Of a stretch of DNA of 64,000 nucleotides, positions 33,812 to 43,217 are shown piece after piece (positions within the stretch are counted from its first letter, which is position 1; the number at the start of each line of letters is the position of its first letter). A model generated the notes under the pieces. The model was not told where the DNA came from and made no database searches. It worked only from the letters and a program-made list of their open reading frames with translations. The DNA comes from Pectobacterium atrosepticum (GTDB lineage Bacteria > Pseudomonadota > Gammaproteobacteria > Enterobacterales > Enterobacteriaceae): the NCBI GenBank assembly GCA_019056595.1, contig CP036163.1, positions 4,650,001 to 4,714,000 on the forward strand, read 5' to 3'. The position numbers were made by a program, and so were the translations under genes.

Positions 33812-34405
33812 ATTGATTCCTTTGGTCTCTTGGTCCGTCTGCTTTTTTGAATTCGTAATTAGCGCTTTGTACGAAAAAATTGTTTAGCAAATGGCTATGT
33901 TATATTGATTTTTAATCCTGATTACCTCAGTTTTGTGTTGTCCGTTGCTTCAGCTCATTCGCCTGAAGTGCCAAGTATACTGGATATTTTAATTACCAAG
34001 CAGGCGTATCTATAAGTGTCCCAGCAAATCGTGTAATTCACTTTTAAGGCTTAAAGCAACCCTATCAAGTAGATGTTCGCTCTTCGCTCAAAGCTGAATG
34101 TCAGATTTGAGTGTGTTCTACCCCAGAATACTACTAACTCACGTCTGAATTGATGCAGCTAAATCCAACCCTCAACCATTTCACCGCTGCGGCCTAAGGG
34201 GCGCTACGCCCGTCTATGCAGTGTCAGTTTTTCTCCGTGTGACTTCCGTTCTCGTATCAGCTTCCGGTTAATCGTTTCCCAACACAACCCGTCCCGCAAG
34301 GGTAAATGGCACGCATTCTGCGCCCTTGCTGGCCGGAACGATGCCGGGAAAGCGAACCGTCAGGCGATACGAAGACGAAAATCACACCACTGACGGAGAA
34401 AAAAC
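33812..34405 (+). other. Non-coding leader before the ArdC-type gene
   Basis: About 590 bases with no supported gene; composition changes from AT-rich to GC-rich near 34180. The last 200 bases (from GGCCTAAGGGGCGCTACGCC on) look like the conserved plasmid-type leader that often precedes ardC-like genes. A good ribosome site (ACGGAGAAAAAAC) sits before the ATG at 34406. Confidence 0.4.
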
Positions 34406-35350
34406 ATGACCATTTCCCTGCATACCCATACTAGCGCCCCTAACACCGCAGCGGCGACCAGCGTATCCCCGCTGGAGCAGTCAGGCTCCTCAAAAACGAA
34501 ATTTTCTAAAGCCAAAACCGATATTTATCAGACTGTCACCAACAACATCATTGCAGCGCTTGAAGCCGGTGTAAAACCGTGGTCTTGCCCGTGGAAACGA
34601 GTGGCGGGCATGTCTGGGTTGCCTTCCAACTTCGCAACCGGTATCGCGTATAGCGCAATGAATATCATGCTGTTGTGGTGCAGTGCATCAGAACAGGGCT
34701 TCTGTGATTCACGCTGGATGACATACAAACAAGCACAGGCAGTAGGTGGACAGGTTCGCAAAGGTGAACACGGCACGACAGCCATTTTTTATACAACCTT
34801 AGAGAAGGAAAACGAAGACGGCGAAATCGACCAAATCCCGATGCTGAAAACCTTCAATGTATTCAATGTTGAACAAATTGATGGCCTTCCACTGACAACT
34901 GAAACAGTCAGCACAGAAGCAACCTTTGACCCGTTGCCGGAGGCTGAAAATCTGTTCCAAAAGAGTGGCGCAAACATCACCGAGAAAGGACAAAATGCCT
35001 TTTTCCAACCCTCAACTGATGAGGTCTGGCTACCAGAGCGTCATCTGTTTTCAGATGCAGCTAATTTCTATGCTACTGGCCTGCATGAGCTGGTTCACTG
35101 GAGCGGTGGTAAAAAACGCCTTAACCGTGAAATGAAAGGGAAATTCGGCAGTGCAGATTATGCGGAGGAGGAATTAGTGGCGGAGCTGGGAAGTGCTTTT
35201 CTGATGGCGGATTTGGGGATTATCGGAGAGGTGCAGCATGAAAGCTATATTGCCTCATGGCTCCAGGCGTTAAAAAACGACAAGCGCTATGTCTTCAAAG
35301 CAGCCAGCGCCGCCTCAAAAGCGCATAGTTATTTAATGGATAAAGCCTGA
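34406..35350 (+). CDS. ArdC-type antirestriction protein (zincin metallopeptidase)
   Basis: 314 residues. The N-terminal ArdC domain binds single-stranded DNA (DIYQTVTNNIIAALEAGVKP, then WSCPW), and the C-terminal zincin-like domain has the HELVHW metal motif in ATGLHELVHWSGG, plus a downstream glutamate (EEELVAELGSAF). Family members protect entering plasmid DNA from restriction and are typical of conjugative elements. Its presence within an island that also encodes restriction enzymes suggests it travelled with the transfer genes. Confidence 0.85.
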   Translation: MTISLHTHTSAPNTAAATSVSPLEQSGSSKTKFSKAKTDIYQTVTNNIIAALEAGVKPWSCPWKRVAGMSGLPSNFATGIAYSAMNIMLLWCSASEQGFCDSRWMTYKQAQAVGGQVRKGEHGTTAIFYTTLEKENEDGEIDQIPMLKTFNVFNVEQIDGLPLTTETVSTEATFDPLPEAENLFQKSGANITEKGQNAFFQPSTDEVWLPERHLFSDAANFYATGLHELVHWSGGKKRLNREMKGKFGSADYAEEELVAELGSAFLMADLGIIGEVQHESYIASWLQALKNDKRYVFKAASAASKAHSYLMDKA

Positions 35351-35427
35351 GGGCAGGGGCAAGAAGCCGCAAAGGAATGTGGCTTTAACCTTTCATAGCG
35401 GTGGGAGGAAAGGTGTATAATTCCAAT

Positions 35428-35464
35428 GCGAATTTTCCTGGCATACAGTGTCAGGAAAATTCGC
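35428..35464. repeat. Perfect 13-bp inverted repeat
   Basis: GCGAATTTTCCTG (35428-35440) and CAGGAAAATTCGC (35452-35464) around an 11-base loop. There is no T run, so a simple intrinsic terminator is unlikely. It lies about 80 bases after the ArdC stop. Confidence 0.65.
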
Positions 35465-35918
35465 AGACTGCGGGGCGGGCGGCAAAGAGCCCGCTCATTC
35501 CTTTCAGATGCATTAGAGCAGACTTGATCTGGCAGTGTTCTCTGTTAGAACACGATTTCACCTGATAGTCGGCAACGAGCGAGGAGCGGAAGTTCGCATT
35601 TATTTGCCAACTTAAAAGCGCTTGCAGCCCGTCTCGGATATTTTCTTGCAGACGAATGACCGCGGGCCTTTGAAATTCTGCCTCAGGAACACCAATCTGC
35701 ATCTGGCTTATGTTCACACCAGCGTCACAGGGGTGGGTTCTAGCGTGAGAGTGAAACACGGGAAGAAGTTGTTTTATATTCCCACTCGCTTTCTGTATGC
35801 CTGTACCTTCAGTTGATGCGAAGCTTTGGATATGACGATTAGTTAAAAGGCTCATAAAGGTTAAAATCATTACATAATAACTATTATTGTTCTTTATCAA
35901 TAAATTATGGAAAAACAT
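35451..35918 (-). CDS. Doubtful 155-codon reading frame
   Basis: An open frame on the minus strand, AT-rich at its start and GC-rich later. It has no recognised domain, no clear ribosome binding site, and its end falls in the 13-bp inverted repeat. It may be a decayed gene or chance. The surrounding stretch 35351-36178 holds nothing else I can support apart from a short frame at 35907 (MEKHILTTASPVLCLREAAQ) that stops after 29 codons. Confidence 0.2.
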   Translation of the reverse strand: MFFHNLLIKNNNSYYVMILTFMSLLTNRHIQSFASTEGTGIQKASGNIKQLLPVFHSHARTHPCDAGVNISQMQIGVPEAEFQRPAVIRLQENIRDGLQALLSWQINANFRSSLVADYQVKSCSNREHCQIKSALMHLKGMSGLFAARPAVCEFS

Positions 35919-36178
35919 ATCTTGACCACGGCATCCCCAGTGCTATGTTTACGGGAAGCGGCACAGCGCCTGGACTGCACTCCAGATGGACCATGACCTT
36001 CAAGGATAACGCCTGTCTGCTATGCCAGGTTGGTCAAGCCCTTAGCCCCGCAAGCGAGACAATCAGCAGTGAAGATTAACAGTATTGGCAATCTGTAGCG
36101 AAGAGCTACAGTACTGCCCCTTCCATCATCCACAATGATAGCTATCAGTAAGTTAACGAAAATGAGAGGGCATCGGAA

Positions 36179-38335
36179 ATGCTCGAAGTTGAATTTCAGG
36201 AATGGTTGAAGAACAGAGGTGCCAAAACACAAGCAGGCCTCAACTCCCGTATTTATGCTGTCAAAACTATCGAAAAAAATCTCGCAGCGCTTGGTTCTCC
36301 TCATGCAGATCTGGATGCAGCCTACAAGGCGGATGGGTTTGCGCAATTGCGACAGCGGATCAAAGAGATTCGCCGTGATGCTAAAGACAACGGCGAAGAC
36401 TATCGGTTGCTAATGCCCGAATCAGAGCAACCGCTTAACCGATTGTCCAACTGGAATAGCTGGCTCGGACAATATGGACGCTTCCTGAGTGGTGATGATT
36501 CTCAGGCCGACGAAATTCGGGATTATGTCCTTGAAAACTACATCATCCCAGGCAGAGAGCGAGGTGACGCCAGTGTCACCCTGGTAGTTGGCCCTCTGAA
36601 TACTGAAATGGGCCTCGACAAGGGATGGCCGAACATCTGTCAGGTTCTTGATGGTCAAAAATTTCAGGAGCTAGCGGATGTTCCCCCTCCGGTGACGGAA
36701 GGGCCTAAAAAGAGCACAACCCGGAAATATACGTTCATCCTTACGGAAGGAAGCGAACTGGTGGCCCAGAATAAACCGACTCCGACTAACCTTATTTTTT
36801 ACGGTCCTCCTGGTACCGGAAAAACCTATCACACGGCGAGGGAAGCCGTAGCGCTCTGCGATGGCAAAGACGCCTATCCGAACTCAAAAGATGGGCGTGC
36901 GGCCCTGATGGCGCGCTATAACGAACTGATGGCAGAAAAGAGGATTTCTTTCGTCACATTCCACCAGAGCTATGACTACGAAACCTTCGTTGAGGGCCTT
37001 CGCCCAGAAATCGGTGAAGATGAGTCTTCGTTTGCAGGATTCAGACTCATGCCTACGCCGGGGCTCTTCAGAGAAATTTGCGCCCTTGCCGATCAGGCCA
37101 GAACACAACCCCGTGCACAGACGGATGCCTCGGCACTGCAACTGTCCCAAAAACGCTTCTGGAAAATGGGGCAAGGGACAATTGGCACCGAAGACGATGT
37201 GTATGAAGATGCCCGCGACAACGGGTATATCGCTCTGGGTTGGGGTGGGACCATAGACTGGAGCGCGGATGGATTTTCATCGTTCAACGCGATTCATGAT
37301 GAATGGATCAAGCAAAATCCTGGGAACCTGACGCCTAGTAACTGGACGCAAACCTATCCCTTCCGTTGCGAAATGAAGCCTGGCGATATCGTGATTGTCC
37401 CTTACGGGAACACTGCGTTTCGCGCTATCGCTGAAATCACTGGTGATTACTATTTCGTTCCTGAAGCCGAAGGTTACTATGCCCACCGCCGCCCAGTTCG
37501 CTGGCTACTGACTCTTGATGAACCACTGCCACTCGATACCATTATCGATGGTAACTTCACCATGCGAACGCTCTATTCCATTGCCACCAGTCGTGTGAAT
37601 ATCCCGGCGCTGGGCAGACTGCTGTCGAGTACAGAAAACCCGGATAATCGTTCCGATGTTAAAGGGCAACCAGAACAGTTCGTCCTCATTATTGATGAGA
37701 TCAACCGGGCAAATATCTCGAAAGTGTTCGGTGAACTGATCACGTTAATTGAGCCGGATAAACGTCTGGGAATGCCTGATGCACTCACCGTAACTCTGCC
37801 TTATTCGAAAAAGAAAGATTTTGGCATCCCCGCCAACCTTCATGTCATAGGCACCATGAATACCGCCGATCGATCCATCGCATTACTTGACACAGCATTA
37901 AGGCGGCGATTCAACTTTCGGGAAATGGCTCCCGACGCGACCCTGCTAAGTGAAGTCGAGGGGATCGATCTCAAAGCCGTTCTGAATACCATCAACCAGC
38001 GAATTGAATATCTTATAGGCCGGGAATATCGCATTGGACACGCCTTCTTTATCAATTGTGAATCCAGGGCACAAGTTGAAGATGCGGTGCGCAATAAGGT
38101 CATACCGCTGTTACAAGAGTATTTCTTCGAGGACTGGAGCCGAATCGCGGCAGTTCTGGGTGATGGTTTTATGCAGGAAGAGCAGATCTTACCGCCGCCT
38201 GGAATAGAGGGTGAACCGTTATCAAGCTGGTCAGTACGTGCACCATTCAGAAATGACGCCTTAGATCGACTGGTAGGCAAAGCCAGAACGTTAAATACCA
38301 CTGCTCCCGAGGTGGCTGGTGAATCGAAAGAATGA
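36179..38335 (+). CDS. mcrB: McrB-type GTPase/AAA+ protein with an EVE-like insert
   Basis: 718 residues. An N-terminal domain (about 1-195) is followed by an AAA+ module: Walker A FYGPPGTGKTYHTAR (near 208), Walker B IIDEINRANISKVFGEL (near 504) and the McrB signature MNTADRSIALLDTALRRRF. Between Walker A and B lies a 170-residue insert starting KRFWKMGQGTIG and containing YIALGWGGTIDWS, which looks like an EVE-type modified-base reader. McrB proteins bind modified DNA, hydrolyse GTP and drive the nuclease McrC. The stop overlaps mcrC (ATGA). Confidence 0.87.
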   Translation: MLEVEFQEWLKNRGAKTQAGLNSRIYAVKTIEKNLAALGSPHADLDAAYKADGFAQLRQRIKEIRRDAKDNGEDYRLLMPESEQPLNRLSNWNSWLGQYGRFLSGDDSQADEIRDYVLENYIIPGRERGDASVTLVVGPLNTEMGLDKGWPNICQVLDGQKFQELADVPPPVTEGPKKSTTRKYTFILTEGSELVAQNKPTPTNLIFYGPPGTGKTYHTAREAVALCDGKDAYPNSKDGRAALMARYNELMAEKRISFVTFHQSYDYETFVEGLRPEIGEDESSFAGFRLMPTPGLFREICALADQARTQPRAQTDASALQLSQKRFWKMGQGTIGTEDDVYEDARDNGYIALGWGGTIDWSADGFSSFNAIHDEWIKQNPGNLTPSNWTQTYPFRCEMKPGDIVIVPYGNTAFRAIAEITGDYYFVPEAEGYYAHRRPVRWLLTLDEPLPLDTIIDGNFTMRTLYSIATSRVNIPALGRLLSSTENPDNRSDVKGQPEQFVLIIDEINRANISKVFGELITLIEPDKRLGMPDALTVTLPYSKKKDFGIPANLHVIGTMNTADRSIALLDTALRRRFNFREMAPDATLLSEVEGIDLKAVLNTINQRIEYLIGREYRIGHAFFINCESRAQVEDAVRNKVIPLLQEYFFEDWSRIAAVLGDGFMQEEQILPPPGIEGEPLSSWSVRAPFRNDALDRLVGKARTLNTTAPEVAGESKE

Positions 38336-39654
38336 CGCACCTCACGGTTCGCGAATGGGGTGCTGTTTATGTGAGCACGGAAAGCAGCATAAATGCTCCT
38401 CATGCTTTTACACGCCCTCAGGCTAACGCGCTGCTTACGGCGGCGCGCGAGCATCCGCTGGCAAATCAGCACGGAACCAATATCTTAATCGATCGCCATA
38501 ACAAAATTATTGCCGGGCAAATGGTTGGGGTCATTGCCGCTCCGGGATGTAGCCTTGAGATTCTGCCTAAATTCGACGACGAGACGATAGAACCGGACGC
38601 CACAATACGCAATCGCCTGATACGTATGCTTGATGTTGCCCTCGGCCTTAAACTCGGCAATGGACAGGCTGCAACAATGGCGAGACAAGCTGAAAGCTTG
38701 CTAGAGATACTTATCCGCTTGTTCGCCGATCTACTCTTGTCTGAAGTACATCGGGGATTACCACGCGCCTATTTGGCACAGGAAGACGATTTGCCCTCAT
38801 TGCGTGGAAGGCTCAATATCAAACGACAATTCACTACGCTTGCCGTCCGCCCTGACCGTCTCGCCTGTCGTTACGACGTTCTGTCGGCTGATACCAGCCT
38901 ACTTCGAATTATGAAGGCGTGTGTAGTTTTGCTTCACCATTATGCCCGAGCTGCTGATACGCTTCGCCGTCTGAATGAATTGCGTATCCTGCTGACGGGT
39001 GTTAGCGACGTTCCCTTAAGTCACCTGCCTTGGTCACAGGTGCGGATCGACCGAACCAATCATCGCTGGGAAGCACTCTACAATCTGGCACGTCTTCTCC
39101 TGCGACGCGACTGGCAGGCTACACACCACGATAAACGAGCGCAGAACGGGATTACGCTGCTTTTCCCGATGAACGACCTGTTCGAGGCATATATAGCGGC
39201 ACTGGCGAAGCGTGCTGTACGCGGTACGGAATGGACAGTTCGTGCACAGGCTGGCAGATTATACTGTCTGATCGAGGATGGATTAGAAGGTAAACCACGT
39301 TTCCAGACCCGGCCGGACCTGCTTATCGAGCGGGACCATCAGACTATTATGATCATAGACACTAAATGGAAGCGTATTGGGCGTCATCCCGAAGATGCCC
39401 GGCATGGCGTATCGCAGGCTGATGTCTACCAGATGATGGCCTATGCCCGGCTTTATCACTGCCCACAAGTTATGCTTCTCTATCCACACCATACAGGTCT
39501 GGGAGCTCAACCTCTGAATGCAGGCTATAGGATTCGAGAAGGTGAAGAACAATTACAAGTGGCGAGTGTCAATATGCTCCTTGATGAAGACGAGATTGTC
39601 GGGCAGTTAATTCACCTTATCGGCATCAACACGCAGATAGGCTCTGGCTTGTAA
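38332..39654 (+). CDS. mcrC: McrC, nuclease subunit of the McrBC system
   Basis: 440 residues. The first 300 residues form the McrC adaptor part (TVREWGAVYV, GCSLEILPKFD). A PD-(D/E)XK nuclease core follows: RPDLLIERD and IIDTKWKRI near residues 322-345, then QMMAYARLYHC. Together with McrB it cuts modified DNA entering the cell. It is coupled by ATGA overlap to mcrB. An IS110 element follows directly after its stop. Confidence 0.88.
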   Translation: MTHLTVREWGAVYVSTESSINAPHAFTRPQANALLTAAREHPLANQHGTNILIDRHNKIIAGQMVGVIAAPGCSLEILPKFDDETIEPDATIRNRLIRMLDVALGLKLGNGQAATMARQAESLLEILIRLFADLLLSEVHRGLPRAYLAQEDDLPSLRGRLNIKRQFTTLAVRPDRLACRYDVLSADTSLLRIMKACVVLLHHYARAADTLRRLNELRILLTGVSDVPLSHLPWSQVRIDRTNHRWEALYNLARLLLRRDWQATHHDKRAQNGITLLFPMNDLFEAYIAALAKRAVRGTEWTVRAQAGRLYCLIEDGLEGKPRFQTRPDLLIERDHQTIMIIDTKWKRIGRHPEDARHGVSQADVYQMMAYARLYHCPQVMLLYPHHTGLGAQPLNAGYRIREGEEQLQVASVNMLLDEDEIVGQLIHLIGINTQIGSGL

Positions 39655-39699
39655 CAATAGATGAAAAACCTGATGACCTGAATTGTTATGTTCGCTTTT

Positions 39700-39965
39700 T
39701 GCACCCAGCAGCCCCTCGAAGCCTGCAGCTTTGAGCGAAGTATAGTCATTCGCACCCTGAGAATTACACTTTGAAGTGATTCAGGGTATGCGCTTACTGG
39801 TTACGAATATTGAGCGAGAATCATGTGATGATCGCCGCTTTTCTTTCGAGCCAGTAGGTGCTCCACGTTCGCTAACGAATACTCAGGGCATGCAGATAAA
39901 CTGCTGGCTATATTTCTTTCGAAGAGCGTGGAATGCATACCAATCCCCGATGAAAGGAGTTGGTG
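39700..39965 (+). ncRNA. Candidate bridge RNA leader of the IS110 element
   Basis: A non-coding left end with clear structure: ACCCTGA (39754-39760) pairs with TCAGGGT (39781-39787), with a CACT/AGTG stem inside. Further on, a stretch at about 39860 (GCTCCACG) can pair with CGTGG near 39930. IS110 elements express a bridge RNA from this region, whose two loops pair with target and donor DNA. The exact RNA ends and loops cannot be set by eye. Confidence 0.45.
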
Positions 39966-41204
39966 ATGACTGCGACTAATCAATTTGCTGCGCACGTTGG
40001 TCTGGACTGGGCAGATAAAAAACACGATGTCTGTGTTCAGTTTAAAAACGGTGAACGCGTATTCCATGTGATTGAACATACAGCAGAAGCGCTTGATGTC
40101 TGGCTTACCGAGTTACACCAGAAGGTAAAAGGCAGGATCGCTATCGCCGTTGAATTGAAGAAAGGCCCCGTGGTGTATGCTCTTCAGAAATATCCGTTTA
40201 TCACCGTTTTCCCCGTCCACGCTTTGTCCCTGGCTCGTTACCGGCAAGCCTTCTCGCCCAGCGGCGCTAAAGATGATCCGCAGGATGCCGAGCTGGCATT
40301 AGAGTTAATGCTGCGTTACCCCCAGAAGATAAAAGCTATTGAACCCGCCAATGCGGATATTCGCTTACTTCAGCAGCTGGTTGAGCAACGTCGTCAGTTG
40401 GTTGAAGATAAACGCCGTTTTGTGAACCGGATAATCAACACGCTTAAACAGTATTATCCTCAGCCACTGGAGTGGTTCTCACATCGGGGTAGCTTACTGT
40501 TGTGTGAGCTGATTATCCGGTGGCCCAGTTTGCAACAACTGAAACGAGCCAGGCGCGAGACGATCCGCAACTTTCTGAATGCCAAAGGTGGCCGCGCAAT
40601 AGCCCTTACCGAGCAGCGTGTTGCGAGTATTGATAACGCGATCCCATTGACGACAGACCCGAGTGTTATAGAGGCTAATGCTTTGATGGCAACAGCACTG
40701 GCGACACAAATTAAAGTCGTGAGTGAAATCATCAAAACCTATGACGAACGAATCGAAGCGCTGTTTGACACATTGCCAGATGCGGGGCTGTTTAAATCAC
40801 TTCCGGGCATGGGGCCGTGTATGGGCCCACGAATGCTTGCTGCACTTGGTGATAACCGTGATCGGTTTAACAGCGCTGAAGAAATTCAAAACTACGCAGG
40901 TATTGCACCGGTGACAGAACGAAGTGGCCAGAAATCCTGGGTTCACTGGCGATGGCAATGTGCGAAGTTCGTCAGGCAGACCTTTGTTGAATGGGCTGCC
41001 AAGACGGTTAACTCCTCATACTGGGCCAGATTTTATTACCAGGGCCAGCGAGACAAAGGGAAATCGCATCAATCAGCCATCCGGGCTCTGGCGTTTAAAT
41101 GGATAAGGATCATTTATCGCTGCTGGAAGACCAGAACCCGCTACGACGAAGCGAAATATTTGCTGGCACTTGAAGCGCGACACTCGCCCTTACTTAGGCC
41201 ATAA
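39966..41204 (+). CDS. IS110-family transposase (recombinase)
   Basis: 412 residues. The N-terminal RuvC-like DEDD domain has Asp14 (HVGLDWADKKH), Glu63 (AVELKKG), Asp104 and Asp107 (KDDPQDAEL). The C-terminal Tnp_20 domain has LPGMGPCMGPRMLAALGD and the conserved Ser of ERSGQKSW. The family carries out RNA-guided site-specific insertion. The start is ATG 39966, with AAAGGAG six bases before it. The gene appears intact, so the element may be active. Confidence 0.92.
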   Translation: MTATNQFAAHVGLDWADKKHDVCVQFKNGERVFHVIEHTAEALDVWLTELHQKVKGRIAIAVELKKGPVVYALQKYPFITVFPVHALSLARYRQAFSPSGAKDDPQDAELALELMLRYPQKIKAIEPANADIRLLQQLVEQRRQLVEDKRRFVNRIINTLKQYYPQPLEWFSHRGSLLLCELIIRWPSLQQLKRARRETIRNFLNAKGGRAIALTEQRVASIDNAIPLTTDPSVIEANALMATALATQIKVVSEIIKTYDERIEALFDTLPDAGLFKSLPGMGPCMGPRMLAALGDNRDRFNSAEEIQNYAGIAPVTERSGQKSWVHWRWQCAKFVRQTFVEWAAKTVNSSYWARFYYQGQRDKGKSHQSAIRALAFKWIRIIYRCWKTRTRYDEAKYLLALEARHSPLLRP

Positions 41205-41294
41205 AAAGCTTATCGAATGTCTCAGGGCGTGATGCAGACGTTACCCCAAACCTGTTCGAGCAAGAAAGGGGAGCGCCAATATTCATCTTAGTGT

Positions 41295-42020
41295 TCAGAT
41301 GGTTAATCCAAAATCCCATGGGAATACATCAATTTCTGATGTATTTGACACTGCAGCCCAGTTAATTTTAATATCTTTTGGTTGACTAATGAGCGTATTT
41401 TTATCCCTATCCCAGTCAAAGCTGACATCTAGCAGAGGACCTGGAATGTGAGGCGATAAAGCTCCGAAGGCTATATAGTGCCAAGCACCTTTAGGTCCCT
41501 CTCTTCCAGTTATCAAAAGCTCGCTGTGCCGTATGGATTCTTTATATTCCAGAGAAAGATGTTCCGCAGCCAAAAGCTTATCTAGCCTCAACCTCCCAAG
41601 ACTCGGACAATCAAAGTGCCAAGCCGGAAAATCAAAAGTCGTTTTATCGTCGATCAGTGCTACGCTGATAATATTGACTGAATCATTTGAGTCAAAACAA
41701 AGCGAAAGTAAGGAATCGGAAAATCTGTATCCCCACCACCTTTCCCCTATCTTTGTAGGCGCCCCGAGTTGCTGTTCAACCCACCGCGCTGGCGCACCAA
41801 GCTCTATCCCTGTAAAGATGTTTTCTGGAGTTTTCCGTGGTTCAATACGTAAACTTGGACGTTCTAGTTTCTCTCTCAAAAACCGAATTCCACGTTTACT
41901 CATTGCTAGCCACAAAAGGGCTGCCCATCCCAAAAAACTACCGATAGCGTTAACAATAATGTCATTGATTGGGATTTGAGTAAAAATATCTTTAACATAT
42001 ACAAAAATGGAGTCTATCAT
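41295..42020 (-). CDS. ETEC_3214-like membrane-anchored protein
   Basis: 241 residues. One N-terminal hydrophobic segment (IIVNAIGSFLGWAALLWLA) anchors it in the inner membrane; the rest is a soluble domain with GIELGAPARWVEQQLGAP, the start of an ETEC_3214-type domain as I recall it. Function unknown. It lies 73 bases downstream of the PD-(D/E)XK gene on the same strand, so they may be a two-gene unit; an IS110 element sits just beyond its stop. Confidence 0.5.
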   Translation of the reverse strand: MIDSIFVYVKDIFTQIPINDIIVNAIGSFLGWAALLWLAMSKRGIRFLREKLERPSLRIEPRKTPENIFTGIELGAPARWVEQQLGAPTKIGERWWGYRFSDSLLSLCFDSNDSVNIISVALIDDKTTFDFPAWHFDCPSLGRLRLDKLLAAEHLSLEYKESIRHSELLITGREGPKGAWHYIAFGALSPHIPGPLLDVSFDWDRDKNTLISQPKDIKINWAAVSNTSEIDVFPWDFGLTI

Positions 42021-42093
42021 CTCTTATCACCTCTGTTTGATTAATACTTAAATGATACATTTTAAGAGATTAAAACATTTGAATTAAAGAGTA

Positions 42094-43167
42094 TTATTTC
42101 CCGGTATGAACGAGCGTATTGAATTCAGCGTTCGAGTGTTGACTTATCATCCATAGCGGTAATTTCTCTCCCTTATAACCTTTGGGTATATTTATAGAGA
42201 AATCAATCGGATCCAGCTTAGTATCTATGGAAGTTATCTGGCAATCATTTACCGTCAATTCGTTGAATGCTGTGGTAATCATAGAGCTGAGGTTACCGAT
42301 AAAATCAAAACCATTTAATTTTGTATTATTAGGCTCATTAGGTCTGAAGGTATATCTTACGCTGTGCAATTCTCCATTTCCATCTAAAATAGCTTCTGGG
42401 CCATTGCAATCCCAATCTCCAAATCGCATGAAATAAAATGCCAAATTTTTTTCGTGGTTGTCGTCAACTTCATTATCATCGCAGTATATTTTTAAATCAC
42501 CAATAATGAAGCGCGCCTGTTTTTTTTCATCAATTGAAATTTCTTTATTTTTATCAGCAATGAGTTCTAATGCTAAATCTGGTTTTGTACCTATCATCAA
42601 GTCACCAAGCATCCCCAAAGTGTTATTTGCCAGAGAATGAATTAAGTTGGTCGCATATTTACGTTCAAGTTCGATAAACGCACTTTTGGGAAGCATTACC
42701 CATCGGTTAATGCAGCGATAGTAGATTGCATAATAGACAGGTATGCAATGTAGTTCACCATACCTTTCAATCTTGTCAATGTTGCCTTTATGTAAAAGGA
42801 ATGAGGATTGAGGTTTTGCTTGGTTGCAATTCTTCACTTCAACGAATATATGAGCGCCATTATTAAGTATCAATTTATAATCAGGTGGTTGTATGTCAGG
42901 GTTGGCAGCAAAACTCTCTCCTGCATCCTCAGATTTGATAAATTTGCAGCCACCAAGCCCTGCTGCAAGGTTTCCAAAGAGTGCTTCGACTCTTTTGCCA
43001 TGAACAAGCATTTCGTTGCTTTGTGATGCTTTTAAAAGCTCGCCAAAACTTGTCATGAATGCGTCAAAATCTTCTTGAACGTGCAGTTTGTAACCTCGTC
43101 CACGACTGAATTCTGAATAAACTTCGAGGGGGGCGTATTTCTCAGGATTTCTCGTTATACGTTTCAT
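42094..43167 (-). CDS. PD-(D/E)XK nuclease-like protein
   Basis: 357 residues, family not recognised. A restriction-endonuclease-like core is readable: Glu61 in a helix (KRVEALFG), Asp96 in PPDYKLI and Glu110-x-Lys112 in HIFVEVKN, the classical D-ExK spacing. The rest (residues 130-357) is unassigned. It sits in the defence island with a membrane-anchored neighbour downstream. A role as a stand-alone restriction-like or abortive-infection nuclease is an inference. Confidence 0.6.
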   Translation of the reverse strand: MKRITRNPEKYAPLEVYSEFSRGRGYKLHVQEDFDAFMTSFGELLKASQSNEMLVHGKRVEALFGNLAAGLGGCKFIKSEDAGESFAANPDIQPPDYKLILNNGAHIFVEVKNCNQAKPQSSFLLHKGNIDKIERYGELHCIPVYYAIYYRCINRWVMLPKSAFIELERKYATNLIHSLANNTLGMLGDLMIGTKPDLALELIADKNKEISIDEKKQARFIIGDLKIYCDDNEVDDNHEKNLAFYFMRFGDWDCNGPEAILDGNGELHSVRYTFRPNEPNNTKLNGFDFIGNLSSMITTAFNELTVNDCQITSIDTKLDPIDFSINIPKGYKGEKLPLWMISQHSNAEFNTLVHTGK

Positions 43168-43217
43168 TTTATAGTGATTTTTAGAGGGGGAGAAGGCTTC
43201 AAGTTACACCTCAACAA

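Larger units (their letters stand above)
39655..41290 (+). mobile_element. IS110-family insertion sequence (ends approximate)
   Basis: A single transposase gene with about 310 non-coding bases upstream and under 100 downstream, the IS110-group layout. IS110 elements have no classical terminal inverted repeats, so I cannot fix the ends. The word CTCAGGGC followed by CAGA appears near both sides (39890 and 41220), perhaps marking end-related sequences. Confidence 0.65.
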
